Shown: positions 1 to 8,406, counted from the stretch's first letter. The stretch is DNA of 17,070 nt from CAYMST01 sp964393115 (GCA_964393115.1 CAYMST010000088.1:1-17070), one strand, 5' to 3'. Numbers and translations are program-made. Notes: generated by a model not told the origin, from the letters alone.

Positions 1-84
1 TTATAATTACACATATTTTATAACATCAAAATAAAGACATATGGAATGGTTTAGTAGCTTCGCATTTAATAGATTATTTAACCA

Positions 85-492
85 ATGGCAAAAGCTAAGA
101 GAAAGAAGAATCCATTAGTCCTTAATTCGTTTACATACAAAAAATACGCCACTGAGGCACAGAAGTTAGACTCCGTCAGATTGGCATTAATAGAAAATAA
201 GTTGATCGACAAAGAAACGGAGAGTGAAAACTTTCTTCAGATTTTTTCAGGTCAGGTAGTTGAAGCACCTATCGTTTGGAAAGGTAATAGAAGTGAGTTA
301 TGGTATTTTATCATGCTATTTTACGATACTTTTAAATTGGTCAAAGATCTTAAGCAAAACCAGTGGTTAGTAGCGACGAAGTGTTTTGTTCCAGATGATG
401 GCACCATTTATAGCAGATGGCGTATAAGAGGTCACAAACGACCTAAATTAACGGGAAATAAAATAGACGAAATTATGGAGCTCATGAGGTGA
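85..492 (+). CDS. Small basic hypothetical protein (135 aa)
   Basis: I do not recognise a named family with certainty. The N-terminus is strongly basic (MAKAKRKK). Around residues 62-76 there is an I-x-W-x-G-x-x-x-E-L-x-Y-F-I pattern, followed near 93-106 by an NQWLVATKCF segment and a DG pair. This layout resembles small Bacteroidota proteins loosely related to RteC-type regulators and other short cytoplasmic proteins with an I-W-G...EL motif; that comparison is from memory. There is no signal peptide or membrane segment, so it is probably cytoplasmic. The ATG has no clear Shine-Dalgarno, which is normal for this phylum. The gene stands alone and converges on the minus-strand gene ending at 521. 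Its stop codon lies inside a perfect hairpin (481-512). Real gene likely; function unknown. Confidence 0.75.
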   Translation: MAKAKRKKNPLVLNSFTYKKYATEAQKLDSVRLALIENKLIDKETESENFLQIFSGQVVEAPIVWKGNRSELWYFIMLFYDTFKLVKDLKQNQWLVATKCFVPDDGTIYSRWRIRGHKRPKLTGNKIDEIMELMR

Positions 493-512
493 ACAAATAC
501 TCACCTCATGAG
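481..512. terminator. Perfect 12-bp hairpin between convergent genes
   Basis: The arms CTCATGAGGTGA (481-492) and TCACCTCATGAG (501-512) are exact reverse complements around an 8-nt loop. The left arm contains the last codons and the TGA stop of the gene at 85-492. No T-run follows on either strand, so it is not a textbook intrinsic terminator. Its position between convergent genes still suggests 3'-end formation or mRNA protection. Confidence 0.5.
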
Positions 513-520
513 TCAACATA

Positions 521-715
521 CTAAAGCTCGTGGTAAGCATTTATATCTACTCGCTTACCGATATACCTAAATTTCTTTTGAATATCCTTATAAGCATCTC
601 GAACATCCTCTTCGCTACCGCTAAAACTACACTTCATACAGCTGTAGCTTTTAGCAACTGCGTTGTATCGCATTAGCACATCTATCTCCCGGTCAAAACA
701 GACCGGACATCGCAT
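521..715 (-). CDS. Small zinc-ribbon protein (64 aa)
   Basis: Two CxxC pairs (CPVC at residues 3-6 and CMKC at 26-29) spaced about 20 residues apart are a typical zinc-ribbon knuckle pair. The remainder is a charged helical tail with many K, R, D and E. I chose the ATG at 715 because the protein then begins directly at the first knuckle and starts 2 bp after the stop of the upstream gene (718). A longer start at 745 would add 10 residues and overlap that gene by 28 bp. The spacing implies co-transcription with the 584-residue protein and perhaps translational coupling. Zinc binding is inferred from the cysteines; no function beyond that is visible. The partner may be nucleic acid or the upstream enzyme. 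Confidence 0.7.
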   Translation of the reverse strand: MRCPVCFDREIDVLMRYNAVAKSYSCMKCSFSGSEEDVRDAYKDIQKKFRYIGKRVDINAYHEL

Positions 716-717
716 GG

Positions 718-2472
718 TTACTTCGTGGTTTTTAGGTACAAACATATCTTCGTTTTTTCTCCAGTTTTAACTTTTCGTGTCAGTCTTAGTGTGTAGAATG
801 GGTTAAAGAGAATTCCCTCTTCGACAACTCCATCCCAATTATTTGTATCAATTGGACTTAGGCCAACTATTGTATTTATTTCAGGAATTAGCGCTTGCAC
901 TTTTGAAACAGCGTCACCTTCCACTCTCCTCCGCTTATATGCATATCGAAGGCTTTTGGTATCATCGTCGTCGATAGATAACACTATGTTTTTCATATCC
1001 TCAGGATAGTCAGTTGTCCCATAACACCCTTTTAGGTATTCAGTCACCTCTATCGAATCACTTTTAGCGCCGTCAATATCCACCACCTCACGTTCGATAA
1101 TTATTTTTCCGGGTTCACTCAGATCAACAGTCGTTTTTAACGTCACTTCAATATGGTCACCAAATTTAACTTTAACCGGTTTTGTGGTAAACCCTTTATT
1201 TCCTTGAAATACTTCTTCGCATTTCAGCTCGATATCAGCTAGATCAACATCTATACCATCAATGTTCATAAGGAGCGTTGTACGTGAACCATCAGCAAAG
1301 TGATTCAGATGCCCTGTACGATGTTGAGAATGAATAAGGTATGGATAACTCCCCATGAAACCGTGTTTAGTATCTGGTCCCGTAGTCACCTCTATCTCCG
1401 ACATATAAGGCCTTAAATCCCCGATAGACCCACCTTGGTAAAGATCAAAAAGCACTCGAAACTGTGGATCAAGGTACCAGAAATAGTGTTTCCCACTTCC
1501 ATATAAAACCTCTTTAGCTAAAGACACTTCGTTATGATCCACGGGCACGTTCTCCTTGTACCAAGCACCAAAAACAGACATGGTAGAACAAATTGCCTCA
1601 CCTTTATCAACCAATTCTTTTACATACTCCAGTTGTTGACGATAAAGAGAAATTGACACCTTTGGATCTTCTTCGCTATTGTGATTGTGAATCAACCACT
1701 GAGCCCCTACAAATATGTTAAGATAAGAGTATCCATTATTAAAGCGCTCTTGATATCTATGCTGATCAATCAGATTTTTGTCATACGGACAATCTTCACC
1801 CAAGTTACCCATCCCCCTTTGTACATTTGGCGGATGTGAGGCCCAAAAATCGTTTCGACCTTCATAAGCCAATACCATATCTCTTGTTAAATGAGGCACT
1901 GCAACAACCCCAGCGGCATCGTCCTCATTCTTTGCAGGCCTCAAGGCATGTGTCTTACTAGGATACCAAGCAGCCCATGGCATGCCCTCATTGAACAAAT
2001 ACCAACTATGATTACACCCGTGATAGACTCGAACACCTTCCTCAAAGCACCCTGCTACGGTTATTTTCGTAGATGGACACTCCTCGAGTAGGATTTTCAT
2101 GGCTGATGCATCAAGATGATATGAAGCAATGCTTTCAGGCAGAAACCCAAAAACCTCTTTAAACTTACTTACCAGGTAATGAATCACCTTTCTTTTGTCC
2201 TCAGTTGTATACATCCAAATTGCAGCTTCTTTATAGCCAACCAGTGCTTCAATTTCTGGAGTATCTAGTGTATGAAGAGACAACCCAAGCTCATCACCAA
2301 AGTCCTTGGCGTACATTTTCATGAGGTCCACCGTATCCTGATCGGTAAGCGCTGGAGCCGTCGCCATGATTGTGGTTTTCAACCCTAGTTCATGCGCCAT
2401 CTCTTGCTCTAACTTAAATATGGACTTTCTGTATGGATCAGGTTCAGGACGGTGTAAAATATTTACGTGCAT
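718..2472 (-). CDS. DUF3863/DUF3864-like beta/alpha-barrel protein, putative carbohydrate-active
   Basis: This 584-residue protein has no signal peptide or membrane helix, so it is probably cytoplasmic. The N-terminal half looks like a glycoside hydrolase/deacetylase-type beta/alpha barrel. It has a GDELGLSLH segment near residues 59-67, a FGFLPESIASYHLDA segment near 108-122 (resembling the W/F-x-P-E strand of GH57-like and deacetylase folds), and a HGCNHSWYLFNEG segment near 151-163. The C-terminal third (about 400-584) is beta-rich and resembles an accessory beta-sandwich. From memory the whole layout matches the DUF3863 plus DUF3864 families of Bacteroidota. Several acidic residues and histidines could form an active site but I cannot assign one. 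It is followed by the small zinc-ribbon gene 2 bp downstream. Enzyme class and substrate are unknown. Confidence 0.75.
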   Translation of the reverse strand: MHVNILHRPEPDPYRKSIFKLEQEMAHELGLKTTIMATAPALTDQDTVDLMKMYAKDFGDELGLSLHTLDTPEIEALVGYKEAAIWMYTTEDKRKVIHYLVSKFKEVFGFLPESIASYHLDASAMKILLEECPSTKITVAGCFEEGVRVYHGCNHSWYLFNEGMPWAAWYPSKTHALRPAKNEDDAAGVVAVPHLTRDMVLAYEGRNDFWASHPPNVQRGMGNLGEDCPYDKNLIDQHRYQERFNNGYSYLNIFVGAQWLIHNHNSEEDPKVSISLYRQQLEYVKELVDKGEAICSTMSVFGAWYKENVPVDHNEVSLAKEVLYGSGKHYFWYLDPQFRVLFDLYQGGSIGDLRPYMSEIEVTTGPDTKHGFMGSYPYLIHSQHRTGHLNHFADGSRTTLLMNIDGIDVDLADIELKCEEVFQGNKGFTTKPVKVKFGDHIEVTLKTTVDLSEPGKIIIEREVVDIDGAKSDSIEVTEYLKGCYGTTDYPEDMKNIVLSIDDDDTKSLRYAYKRRRVEGDAVSKVQALIPEINTIVGLSPIDTNNWDGVVEEGILFNPFYTLRLTRKVKTGEKTKICLYLKTTK

Positions 2473-2629
2473 ATCGATGTGTTTCTTTAGTCTTTTTAAA
2501 ACCCTTCAATCAAATTTTTATTGTAAATAAAACACTTATTTTTATCAAAATAAACACAAAAACAAGTTTATTATCAGTAAAAATCACAAATTCAACACCA
2601 TTCAAATGATATATTCCAAATTATTATAA

Positions 2630-2794
2630 ATCCCCCCAAGAGCCTACAGAATTCACAAACTTACACATTCTAAAAATGCCTCTAGCAGTTATGCTGCTAA
2701 CCAAGAACTTATATCAAATGCTAATAACTACAATAAACAACCTTTTGTACAAAGCCAAAAAATGCAAATGGTGATAAAAGCCGCTTTAAGTATG
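2630..2794 (+). pseudogene. Possible gene fragment truncated by the assembly gap
   Basis: From just after a TAA at 2627-2629, the frame stays open for 55 codons and runs straight into the N run. It encodes a peptide that includes SKNASSSYAANQELI and QPFVQSQKMQMVIKAALSM, with a mixed composition unlike random AT-rich translation. No ATG lies near its beginning, so it may be an internal or damaged fragment, or the contig end may be misjoined. A second frame, ATG at 2676 to TGA at 2774, is also open but short. In AT-rich DNA 55 open codons can occur by chance, so this is tentative. Confidence 0.25.
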
Positions 2795-2804
2795 NNNNNN
2801 NNNN
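2795..2804. other. Assembly gap (10 N)
   Basis: Exactly ten N symbols are present. A fixed run of this size is commonly used to join contigs with an unknown distance, so the true length and even the adjacency are uncertain. Confidence 0.98.
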
Positions 2805-2928
2805 TCTTATATAACACTTAACTGAACACCTTTGATAAAGCATGTATAAGGCAATGAAACATCCTTAATAATTCACCACACCTTTTGCAATCCTCCTCCC
2901 TACATGTTCATAGATTAAAAAAATTGGA

Positions 2929-2969
2929 CGTAAAAACTACGTAAAAAAAACTGTGGAATACCGTAAAAA
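2929..2969. repeat. Three phased CGTAAAAA direct repeats
   Basis: Exact copies of CGTAAAAA begin at 2929, 2940 and 2962. The start-to-start distances are 11 and 22 bp, about one and two helical turns, so all copies face the same side of the DNA. They lie 117-157 bp upstream of the TonB-dependent receptor start. A role as an activator site is inference. Confidence 0.45.
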
Positions 2970-3085
2970 TTTCATCTTACGATTGATCAGTTCAGTTGGT
3001 AAAACAGATGGTTTCTTCGAAATTTAACCATGACGTTATGTACAACAAGCCCTTACCTACGTAACTTTCAGAATAAAGTCGCTAA

Positions 3086-5953
3086 ATGACCAATGAAATG
3101 CACTTGAAAAAGCATATAACCATCAATTATAAGTCCATATTTTCATTATTATTATTTCTATTCGTTTTTAATTCTTTTGGAAAACCATCTTCTATCGTCA
3201 CTGGAAAAGTAAGAGATGCAGATGGTCCTCTAATAGGTGCCAACATCCTGATCAAAGGAAAGGTAATTGGTACGGTAACTGATGTTAAGGGAGACTTCTC
3301 CCTGCAGACCACAACTCCTCCTCCATTCACCCTAAAAATCTCCATGGTGGGATATAAAACGCAGGCAATTGAGCTTGAGGCATCTACCACCTTAGATCTT
3401 GAGATCCAACTAGATGATAATGATATGCTGGCCACCGAAATAGTGATATCAGGTAGCCGAGTAGAAGAAAGCATTTTAGAGTCGCCAATTAATATTCAAA
3501 AAGTGAATATTTTAGGCATTCAAAACACTCCGTCTCATGATTTTTATGCCTCCCTAAGGGAGCTAAATGGTGTGGACATTATCGCCCAAAGTCTAACTTT
3601 TCAATCAGTAAATGTTCGAGGTTTTGGGTCCGCAGGGAATGTACGATTCGTACAACTAATCGATGGCATTGATAATCAAGCGCCAGGCCTCAACTTCCCT
3701 TTAGGAAATGCCATCGGAATAGGTGATCTCGATTTGGAAAGTGTAGAGGTACTAACCGGCTCTGCATCAGCTCTCTACGGACCAAATGCCATACAAGGTA
3801 TTATCTTAATGAATAGCAAAAGTCCATTCGAGTATCAGGGGCTAGATGCCTATACTAAACTAGGCATAAACCATGTTGATGGTAAAGATCATGCTCCTTC
3901 GCTTTATCAAGATAATGGAATCAGGTACGCCAAGGCCTTTAACAAAAAAATCGCTTTTAAAGTAAACGCTTCTTACATGGAGGCTCAAGACTTTATCGGC
4001 GTTGATCTTAGAGATCAATCCTTTATGGAACGAGGTGGATCTGTCGAAGGCAGTTTAGGAAGTAATAGAACTAACAACAGATTTTATGATGGAATAAATG
4101 TCTATGGTGACCCAACCATAAATATCGCCCAAGTAGTACCCGAGCTCAGTGGTGTTTTCAGAAACTCCACAGAAGCTGAATTCACTCCTACTGGCTTTAC
4201 CGAAAAAGAACTAGTAGACAACACGGTACATAGCTTAAAGCTAGGCACAGCGTTGCATTATCGGATAAACGAAAATATTGAATTCTTAGGGCAATTCAAT
4301 TATGGCAATGGAACAACAATATATATTCCTGCTGAACGATTTATCCTTGAAAACTTTAGTATCTGGACGGCAAAGGCAGAGGTACGTGGTGACAATTTCT
4401 TTGTTCGTGCCTATCAAACAAAAGAGAATTCTGGAGACACATATTCTCTTAATGCACAAGCCAGTTTGATGAATCTTGAATATTATGTACCGGATTACAT
4501 AGAGTCCTTCGCAAATTCAATAGGTAGTGGACTCTCGGTCAATGAATCACATAGAATTGCACGACAATTTGCGGATAGTGCTAGAACCTACGGTATCGGA
4601 GAACGTGCCCCTTATGCACCGGGAACGCCAGAATTTGATAGACTGTCGGAGGAATATAAATCAAGATCGGTATCCGATAGTGGCGCTCATTTAGTTGATA
4701 AATCTGCGTTATTCCACTATGAGGCTAGTTACAATTTTAAACAAATTAAATGGGCAGAAATTGTAGCTGGCGCGAATTATAGGACCTATGCCCTTAACTC
4801 GGGAGGAACTCTATTTGCACTTAGAAACGAAAAAGAAGTATCCATTGATGAATATGGAGGCTACGTACAAATCAAAAAACGGTTCTGGGACAAGCTTTCC
4901 ATTTATGGGTCCATCCGCTATGATAAAAATGAAAATTTCAAAGGACAGTTTTCGCCGAGAGTTTCATCAGTATGGGAGCTCAAACCCAACAAATTTTTAA
5001 GAGGTTCTTTTCAACGAGGTTTTCGCATCCCTACTACACAAGACCAATTTATAGAATTAGACTTGATAACCCGGCGGGCATTGGGAAGAAACTCTCTTGT
5101 TACAAGTAAATACAATTTCAACAGTAACCGAGCCTATACCACGCAGTCCATTGCGGTAGCTCAAGCCAGTGGAAACATCGAGGATCTCGAAATAGCATCC
5201 GATGTTTATACCGACTATGAAACAGAACAAATCGGCACATGGGAGTTTGGACACAAAGGCCTTTATTTTGATGAGAGTTTATTTCTAGACTTTTACGCTT
5301 ACCAGAGTACTTACAGCAATATACTCGCTGAACTAGAAATTTCTCAGGCAGTGGGATCAGATGCTTTTACTGTCCCTGAGAAGGAAGGGGAATACAACTT
5401 CGGAGGTGGAGAAGAACATTCCGATATTGAAAAGGAAATCATCGTATCTGGTGGTAGACCAGGAGAGGTAAACATTCAAAATTATCTCTTTCAAGTGAAT
5501 GCTAGCGAGGATGTGGTAACAAGAGGGTTTGGACTATCTGGTGAATATTCCTTCTTAAAAGGTTATCTCATTGGTTTCAATACATCATATAATAAAATGG
5601 TTTCGCTGGACGATCTTATTGCAAGGCGATACGGTATTTCATTCAACAATCCAGAGTGGCGATTTAGCTTTAGACTGGCCAATAGAAAACTTACCGAAAA
5701 AATAGGGTTTAATATATCCTACAATTGGCAAGACGCATATTTATGGGAATCTTCTATTGGCTCAGGGGTTGTACCTGCATTTGGAACATGGGACGCACAG
5801 ATTACTCATGAAATACCTGCCATTCGCGCGAGAGTCAAATTTGGAGGGTCAAATATCTTGAATAGAAGGTACACCGCTGCATTTGCAAATCCTAGAATGG
5901 GGGCTTTATACTACGTCCAATTGTCTTTCAACAATATTCTAAACCGTTACTAA
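3086..5953 (+). CDS. TonB-dependent outer-membrane receptor with carboxypeptidase-regulatory-like domain
   Basis: The 955-residue protein has a signal peptide at about residues 1-32 (basic start, then SIFSLLLFLFVFNSFG). A CarboxypepD_reg-like domain follows at about 37-110 (TGKVRDADGPLIGANI...G-T-V-T-D-x-x-G-D-F). Next comes a plug domain at about 120-245, with the typical segments VNVRGFG, LIDGIDNQ and VEVLTGSASALYGPNAIQG. The rest is a beta barrel ending in aromatic Y955. It lacks the hallmarks of a SusC protein and has no SusD next door. Ligand uptake across the outer membrane, powered by TonB-ExbB-ExbD, is the family role; the substrate is unknown. The lipoprotein gene starts 7 bp after its stop, so the two form an operon. 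An alternative ATG at 3098 would shorten the signal peptide by four residues. Confidence 0.93.
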   Translation: MTNEMHLKKHITINYKSIFSLLLFLFVFNSFGKPSSIVTGKVRDADGPLIGANILIKGKVIGTVTDVKGDFSLQTTTPPPFTLKISMVGYKTQAIELEASTTLDLEIQLDDNDMLATEIVISGSRVEESILESPINIQKVNILGIQNTPSHDFYASLRELNGVDIIAQSLTFQSVNVRGFGSAGNVRFVQLIDGIDNQAPGLNFPLGNAIGIGDLDLESVEVLTGSASALYGPNAIQGIILMNSKSPFEYQGLDAYTKLGINHVDGKDHAPSLYQDNGIRYAKAFNKKIAFKVNASYMEAQDFIGVDLRDQSFMERGGSVEGSLGSNRTNNRFYDGINVYGDPTINIAQVVPELSGVFRNSTEAEFTPTGFTEKELVDNTVHSLKLGTALHYRINENIEFLGQFNYGNGTTIYIPAERFILENFSIWTAKAEVRGDNFFVRAYQTKENSGDTYSLNAQASLMNLEYYVPDYIESFANSIGSGLSVNESHRIARQFADSARTYGIGERAPYAPGTPEFDRLSEEYKSRSVSDSGAHLVDKSALFHYEASYNFKQIKWAEIVAGANYRTYALNSGGTLFALRNEKEVSIDEYGGYVQIKKRFWDKLSIYGSIRYDKNENFKGQFSPRVSSVWELKPNKFLRGSFQRGFRIPTTQDQFIELDLITRRALGRNSLVTSKYNFNSNRAYTTQSIAVAQASGNIEDLEIASDVYTDYETEQIGTWEFGHKGLYFDESLFLDFYAYQSTYSNILAELEISQAVGSDAFTVPEKEGEYNFGGGEEHSDIEKEIIVSGGRPGEVNIQNYLFQVNASEDVVTRGFGLSGEYSFLKGYLIGFNTSYNKMVSLDDLIARRYGISFNNPEWRFSFRLANRKLTEKIGFNISYNWQDAYLWESSIGSGVVPAFGTWDAQITHEIPAIRARVKFGGSNILNRRYTAAFANPRMGALYYVQLSFNNILNRY

Positions 5954-5960
5954 GCAACTC

Positions 5961-7556
5961 ATGAAAAAAATATTTGGAACCCCAAAGTCTATGATACTCG
6001 TTATCATAACACTATTTTCATGCGAAGATCAAATTACAGAAGATTGGATAAACCAGCGTGTTTATGATCCTGAAGAGGTCATAATTGAAACAGGCGGGAC
6101 CGCAGGATCGAATATAGACCTTTCCAACTTGGTAGTACTAGGGACATCACTGGCATCCGGTGTTCAAGACGGAGCGCTGTATAACTCAGGTCAACAAAAC
6201 AGTTTTCCTGCACTTCTGGCTAATCAATTAAAAATGCTTTCGGATGTGGAGAACATGCAGGATTTCGTACAACCTGATATCAATTCTGAGTTTGGATATC
6301 ACTTAATATTCAACCCCAACATTCTATCCGTCACGTTTGGACGCTCGCTACTCAACGTTACAAAATTAGAGCCCGAAGTCGAGCCTAATGGCGACTTGAT
6401 TACCCCTTATCAAGGTCAAAAATCTTCTATCCGAAATTTCAGTGCTCCGCTACTTACTTCTGGACAATTGGTGACTCCAGCTACTGGTGGGCCAGACACC
6501 TCCCAACAAGCTAATTTGGCTTTCAACGAATTTTACCATCGCTTCGCCTCAGCTCCTAGTCAAGATGGAATTAACGGCTCTTCACTACTCAACGACGCCT
6601 TAAAAAGCGAACCTACTTTCTTCATCTATGAAGCAGGGATGAATGATGTCATGTTATTTGCTATGAATGGTGGAGATGATCGGGTTGGCATAACTAACAG
6701 CACTGATTTTGCCGGAGTGCTTAGTATAGTCCTTGATAGCTTGACAAAAGGGCAAAACCAAAATACAATTCCGGGAGCCATTTTGAATATCCCAGACATT
6801 CTCGACTTTCCGTTTTTTACCAGCCTAAGCTATGATGAAGTCATACTTGATAAAGAGGGGGCAAACGCGGTCAATGTAGAATTTGAGCAATACAATAAAA
6901 GCTTGAATGATGCACGTTCGCAAGGCCTTATACCGGAAGAAGAACTGAATAAGAGACTCATTGAATTTAAAGAAGGAAGAAATGGTATATTGATAGAGGA
7001 TGAAGATCTCTTAAGCGTTATCATACCCGCACAGGGGGAAACACCAGAAGTAACCCTTCCAAAATATCGTCAGGCTAACAACAGCGATCTTACGCTCATT
7101 ACTGTAGGCACCATACTAGGTCAACCCATTTCACCTGATCGTTTAACCAGCATCTATGGCACCACAGTACCAATTGGAGATAGTCTTATCCTTACACAAA
7201 CCGAAATCATGTCAATAAATTCGGCTATCACAGCTTATAATAGCTCAATCCAACAAGTGGTTCAAGCCTTCAACAACCAAGGTAATAATATAGTGATTGT
7301 GGAGATAGATCAAATTTTCGATGACGCGTTAGGAACTTTAAGCACTACCGACAAAGTAGGTATTGTATTTCAAGGAGTAACACTACTTCCTGACTTCTCC
7401 CCAAGCGGGATATTCTCCACTGACGGGTTGCATCCAAACCCAAGAGGACACGGTATTATTGCAAACCAAATCATTTCTGCGATTAATGACCGATGGGCGG
7501 CAGATATACCGCAAGTAGACGTGCTGTCTTTAAGGACCGCACCATTTAAACTGTAA
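5961..7556 (+). CDS. SGNH/GDSL-hydrolase-like outer-membrane lipoprotein
   Basis: The 531-residue protein begins with a lipoprotein signal ending in LFSC, with Cys21 as the lipidation site. SGNH-type blocks are visible. Block I is VVLGTSLASG, with Ser63 as the predicted nucleophile but Thr62 where GDSL enzymes have Asp. Block III is EAGMNDV (Gly226, Asn228, Asp229). Block V is DGLHPNPRGH, with Asp488 and His491 as the other catalytic residues. The length exceeds a minimal SGNH domain because of long insertions. Related Bacteroidota lipoproteins carry GNS or GTS in block I and sit next to an outer-membrane transporter. Here the partner is the TonB-dependent receptor 7 bp upstream. Likely role: surface or periplasmic ester hydrolysis feeding or assisting that receptor; the substrate is unknown. 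Confidence 0.85.
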   Translation: MKKIFGTPKSMILVIITLFSCEDQITEDWINQRVYDPEEVIIETGGTAGSNIDLSNLVVLGTSLASGVQDGALYNSGQQNSFPALLANQLKMLSDVENMQDFVQPDINSEFGYHLIFNPNILSVTFGRSLLNVTKLEPEVEPNGDLITPYQGQKSSIRNFSAPLLTSGQLVTPATGGPDTSQQANLAFNEFYHRFASAPSQDGINGSSLLNDALKSEPTFFIYEAGMNDVMLFAMNGGDDRVGITNSTDFAGVLSIVLDSLTKGQNQNTIPGAILNIPDILDFPFFTSLSYDEVILDKEGANAVNVEFEQYNKSLNDARSQGLIPEEELNKRLIEFKEGRNGILIEDEDLLSVIIPAQGETPEVTLPKYRQANNSDLTLITVGTILGQPISPDRLTSIYGTTVPIGDSLILTQTEIMSINSAITAYNSSIQQVVQAFNNQGNNIVIVEIDQIFDDALGTLSTTDKVGIVFQGVTLLPDFSPSGIFSTDGLHPNPRGHGIIANQIISAINDRWAADIPQVDVLSLRTAPFKL

Positions 7557-7584
7557 GAAATATGAGGTAGAAAAGCATATAAAT

Positions 7585-7613
7585 AAAAAAAGCCGCATAA
7601 AGCGGCTTTTTTT
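7585..7613. terminator. Bidirectional intrinsic terminator
   Basis: The arms AAAAAAAGCCGC (7585-7596) and GCGGCTTTTTTT pair around the loop ATAAA. A T-run follows on both strands. It ends the plus-strand receptor/lipoprotein operon and, from the other side, the minus-strand tRNA at 7619-7692. Confidence 0.9.
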
Positions 7614-7618
7614 ATAAG

Positions 7619-7692
7619 TGGGCCCACCTGGACTCGAACCAGGGACCACCTGATTATGAGTCAGGTGCTCTAACCAACTGAGCTATAGGCCC
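7619..7692 (-). tRNA. tRNA with CAT anticodon (elongator Met, or Ile2)
   Basis: The full cloverleaf can be folded as 74 nt. The acceptor GGGCCTA pairs with TGGGCCC, the D arm has GCTC...GAGC with AGTTGGTTA, and the anticodon stem-loop is CCTGA-CTCATAA-TCAGG. The variable loop is TGGTC, the T arm is CCTGG-TTCGAGT-CCAGG, and the discriminator is A. CCA is not encoded. The 1-72 pair is G-C rather than a mismatch, which argues against initiator tRNA. A CAT anticodon can also be modified with lysidine to read AUA (tRNA-Ile2); I cannot separate that from elongator Met by eye, though Met is the default. Confidence 0.93.
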
Positions 7693-7729
7693 TGCAAATT
7701 TCATAAAAGGAAGTATTGACCTTCTCTCC

Positions 7730-7760
7730 TTGAATTTGGGAGCGCAATATTACATATTTG
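7730..7760 (+). promoter_or_regulatory. Candidate Bacteroidota-type promoter for the HAD/M50 operon
   Basis: TTG at 7730-7732 is followed after 20 nt by CATATTTG (7753-7760), five of six fixed positions of the -7 consensus TAnnTTTG. Transcription would start near 7767, leaving a leader of about 20 nt before the TTG start codon at 7786. Confidence 0.4.
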
Positions 7761-7785
7761 CCCAATAACTAACAAATCAATTCCT

Positions 7786-8406
7786 TTGGATTTAAAGAAA
7801 ATAGAAACAATCATATTTGATCTTGGTGGCGTCATCATAGATCTGGATGAAAAAGAAACCCAAAATCAAATTGAAGCGTTGCGAGATGTTGATAAGCCGC
7901 TATTTGATTTTCAAATATTCAAGGATGTAGAAACTGACGCCTTAAGCAGTGAGGACTTTATTAACGCCATTCGTGCTTCTTGTACTGACAATACTACTCA
8001 CAATCAAATTATTGACGCTTGGAATGCTATGCTGGTTGCCATTCCTAAAAGAAGGTTGGATCTCATGAAACAATTGATGAATAGTCACAAGGTCCTTGTT
8101 TTGAGTAACACCAATCATATCCACGCGCAAAGGTTTGATGAAATGTTAAAAGAAGAGTGTGGTGACTCGCTCACGTTAGACGATTTTGCCCATAAGGTCT
8201 ATTATTCACAAAACATGGGGTTGAGAAAACCGGATACAGCTATTTATCAAGCTGTTCTCGACGAGAGTAATATCAATGCGGAAACCACCTTATTCCTAGA
8301 CGACAAACAAGAGAATCTTGAAGCCGCAAAAACGCTGGGTATTAAGACTGTCAGAGTAGAAACACCTGATATGATTTTCGATATCTTAGGGGCTGCCTTA
8401 CAATGA
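7786..8406 (+). CDS. HAD-superfamily (subfamily IA, YihX-like) phosphatase
   Basis: The 206-residue protein shows all four HAD motifs. Motif I is FDLGGVIID (Asp12 nucleophile), motif II is VLVLSNTN (Ser107, Asn108, Thr109), motif III is GLRKPD (Lys148), and motif IV is LFLDDKQENL (Asp172, Asp173). Gly14 replaces the usual second Asp of DxD, as in the YihX alpha-D-glucose-1-phosphatase group (FDLGNV). The SNTN and DD-N motifs also fit that group. A soluble phosphatase on a sugar phosphate or nucleotide is the likely role; the substrate is not assigned. The start is TTG: there is no in-frame ATG upstream, and the first ATG downstream would delete motif I. Its TGA overlaps the ATG of the M50 protease gene (ATGA), implying translational coupling. 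Confidence 0.9.
   Translation: MDLKKIETIIFDLGGVIIDLDEKETQNQIEALRDVDKPLFDFQIFKDVETDALSSEDFINAIRASCTDNTTHNQIIDAWNAMLVAIPKRRLDLMKQLMNSHKVLVLSNTNHIHAQRFDEMLKEECGDSLTLDDFAHKVYYSQNMGLRKPDTAIYQAVLDESNINAETTLFLDDKQENLEAAKTLGIKTVRVETPDMIFDILGAALQ

Larger units (their letters stand above)
2473..3085. other. 613-bp intergenic region with scaffold gap
   Basis: This stretch is very AT-rich and lies between divergent genes (minus gene starting at 2472, plus gene starting at 3086). It contains a run of ten N (2795-2804), an open frame running into that gap (2630-2794), and three copies of CGTAAAAA (2929-2969). I found no confident promoter. A weak -7-like match, TAACTTTC, sits at 3062-3069 ahead of the receptor gene but has no good TTG upstream. 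Confidence 0.8.

Noticed and set aside
2985..3020. D-arm-like stretch (CAGTTGGTAAAACAG)
   Set aside because: No acceptor, anticodon or T arm can be paired around it, so it is not a tRNA.
3127..3474. Minus-strand open frame inside the TonB receptor gene
   Set aside because: It is a shadow of the receptor's coding frame with no independent support.
3086..7556. SusC/SusD polysaccharide-utilisation locus
   Set aside because: The lipoprotein has SGNH blocks rather than SusD features, and no glycoside hydrolases are adjacent to the pair.
7619..7692. Initiator tRNA-fMet
   Set aside because: The acceptor ends in a paired G1-C72, not the mismatch typical of bacterial initiators.
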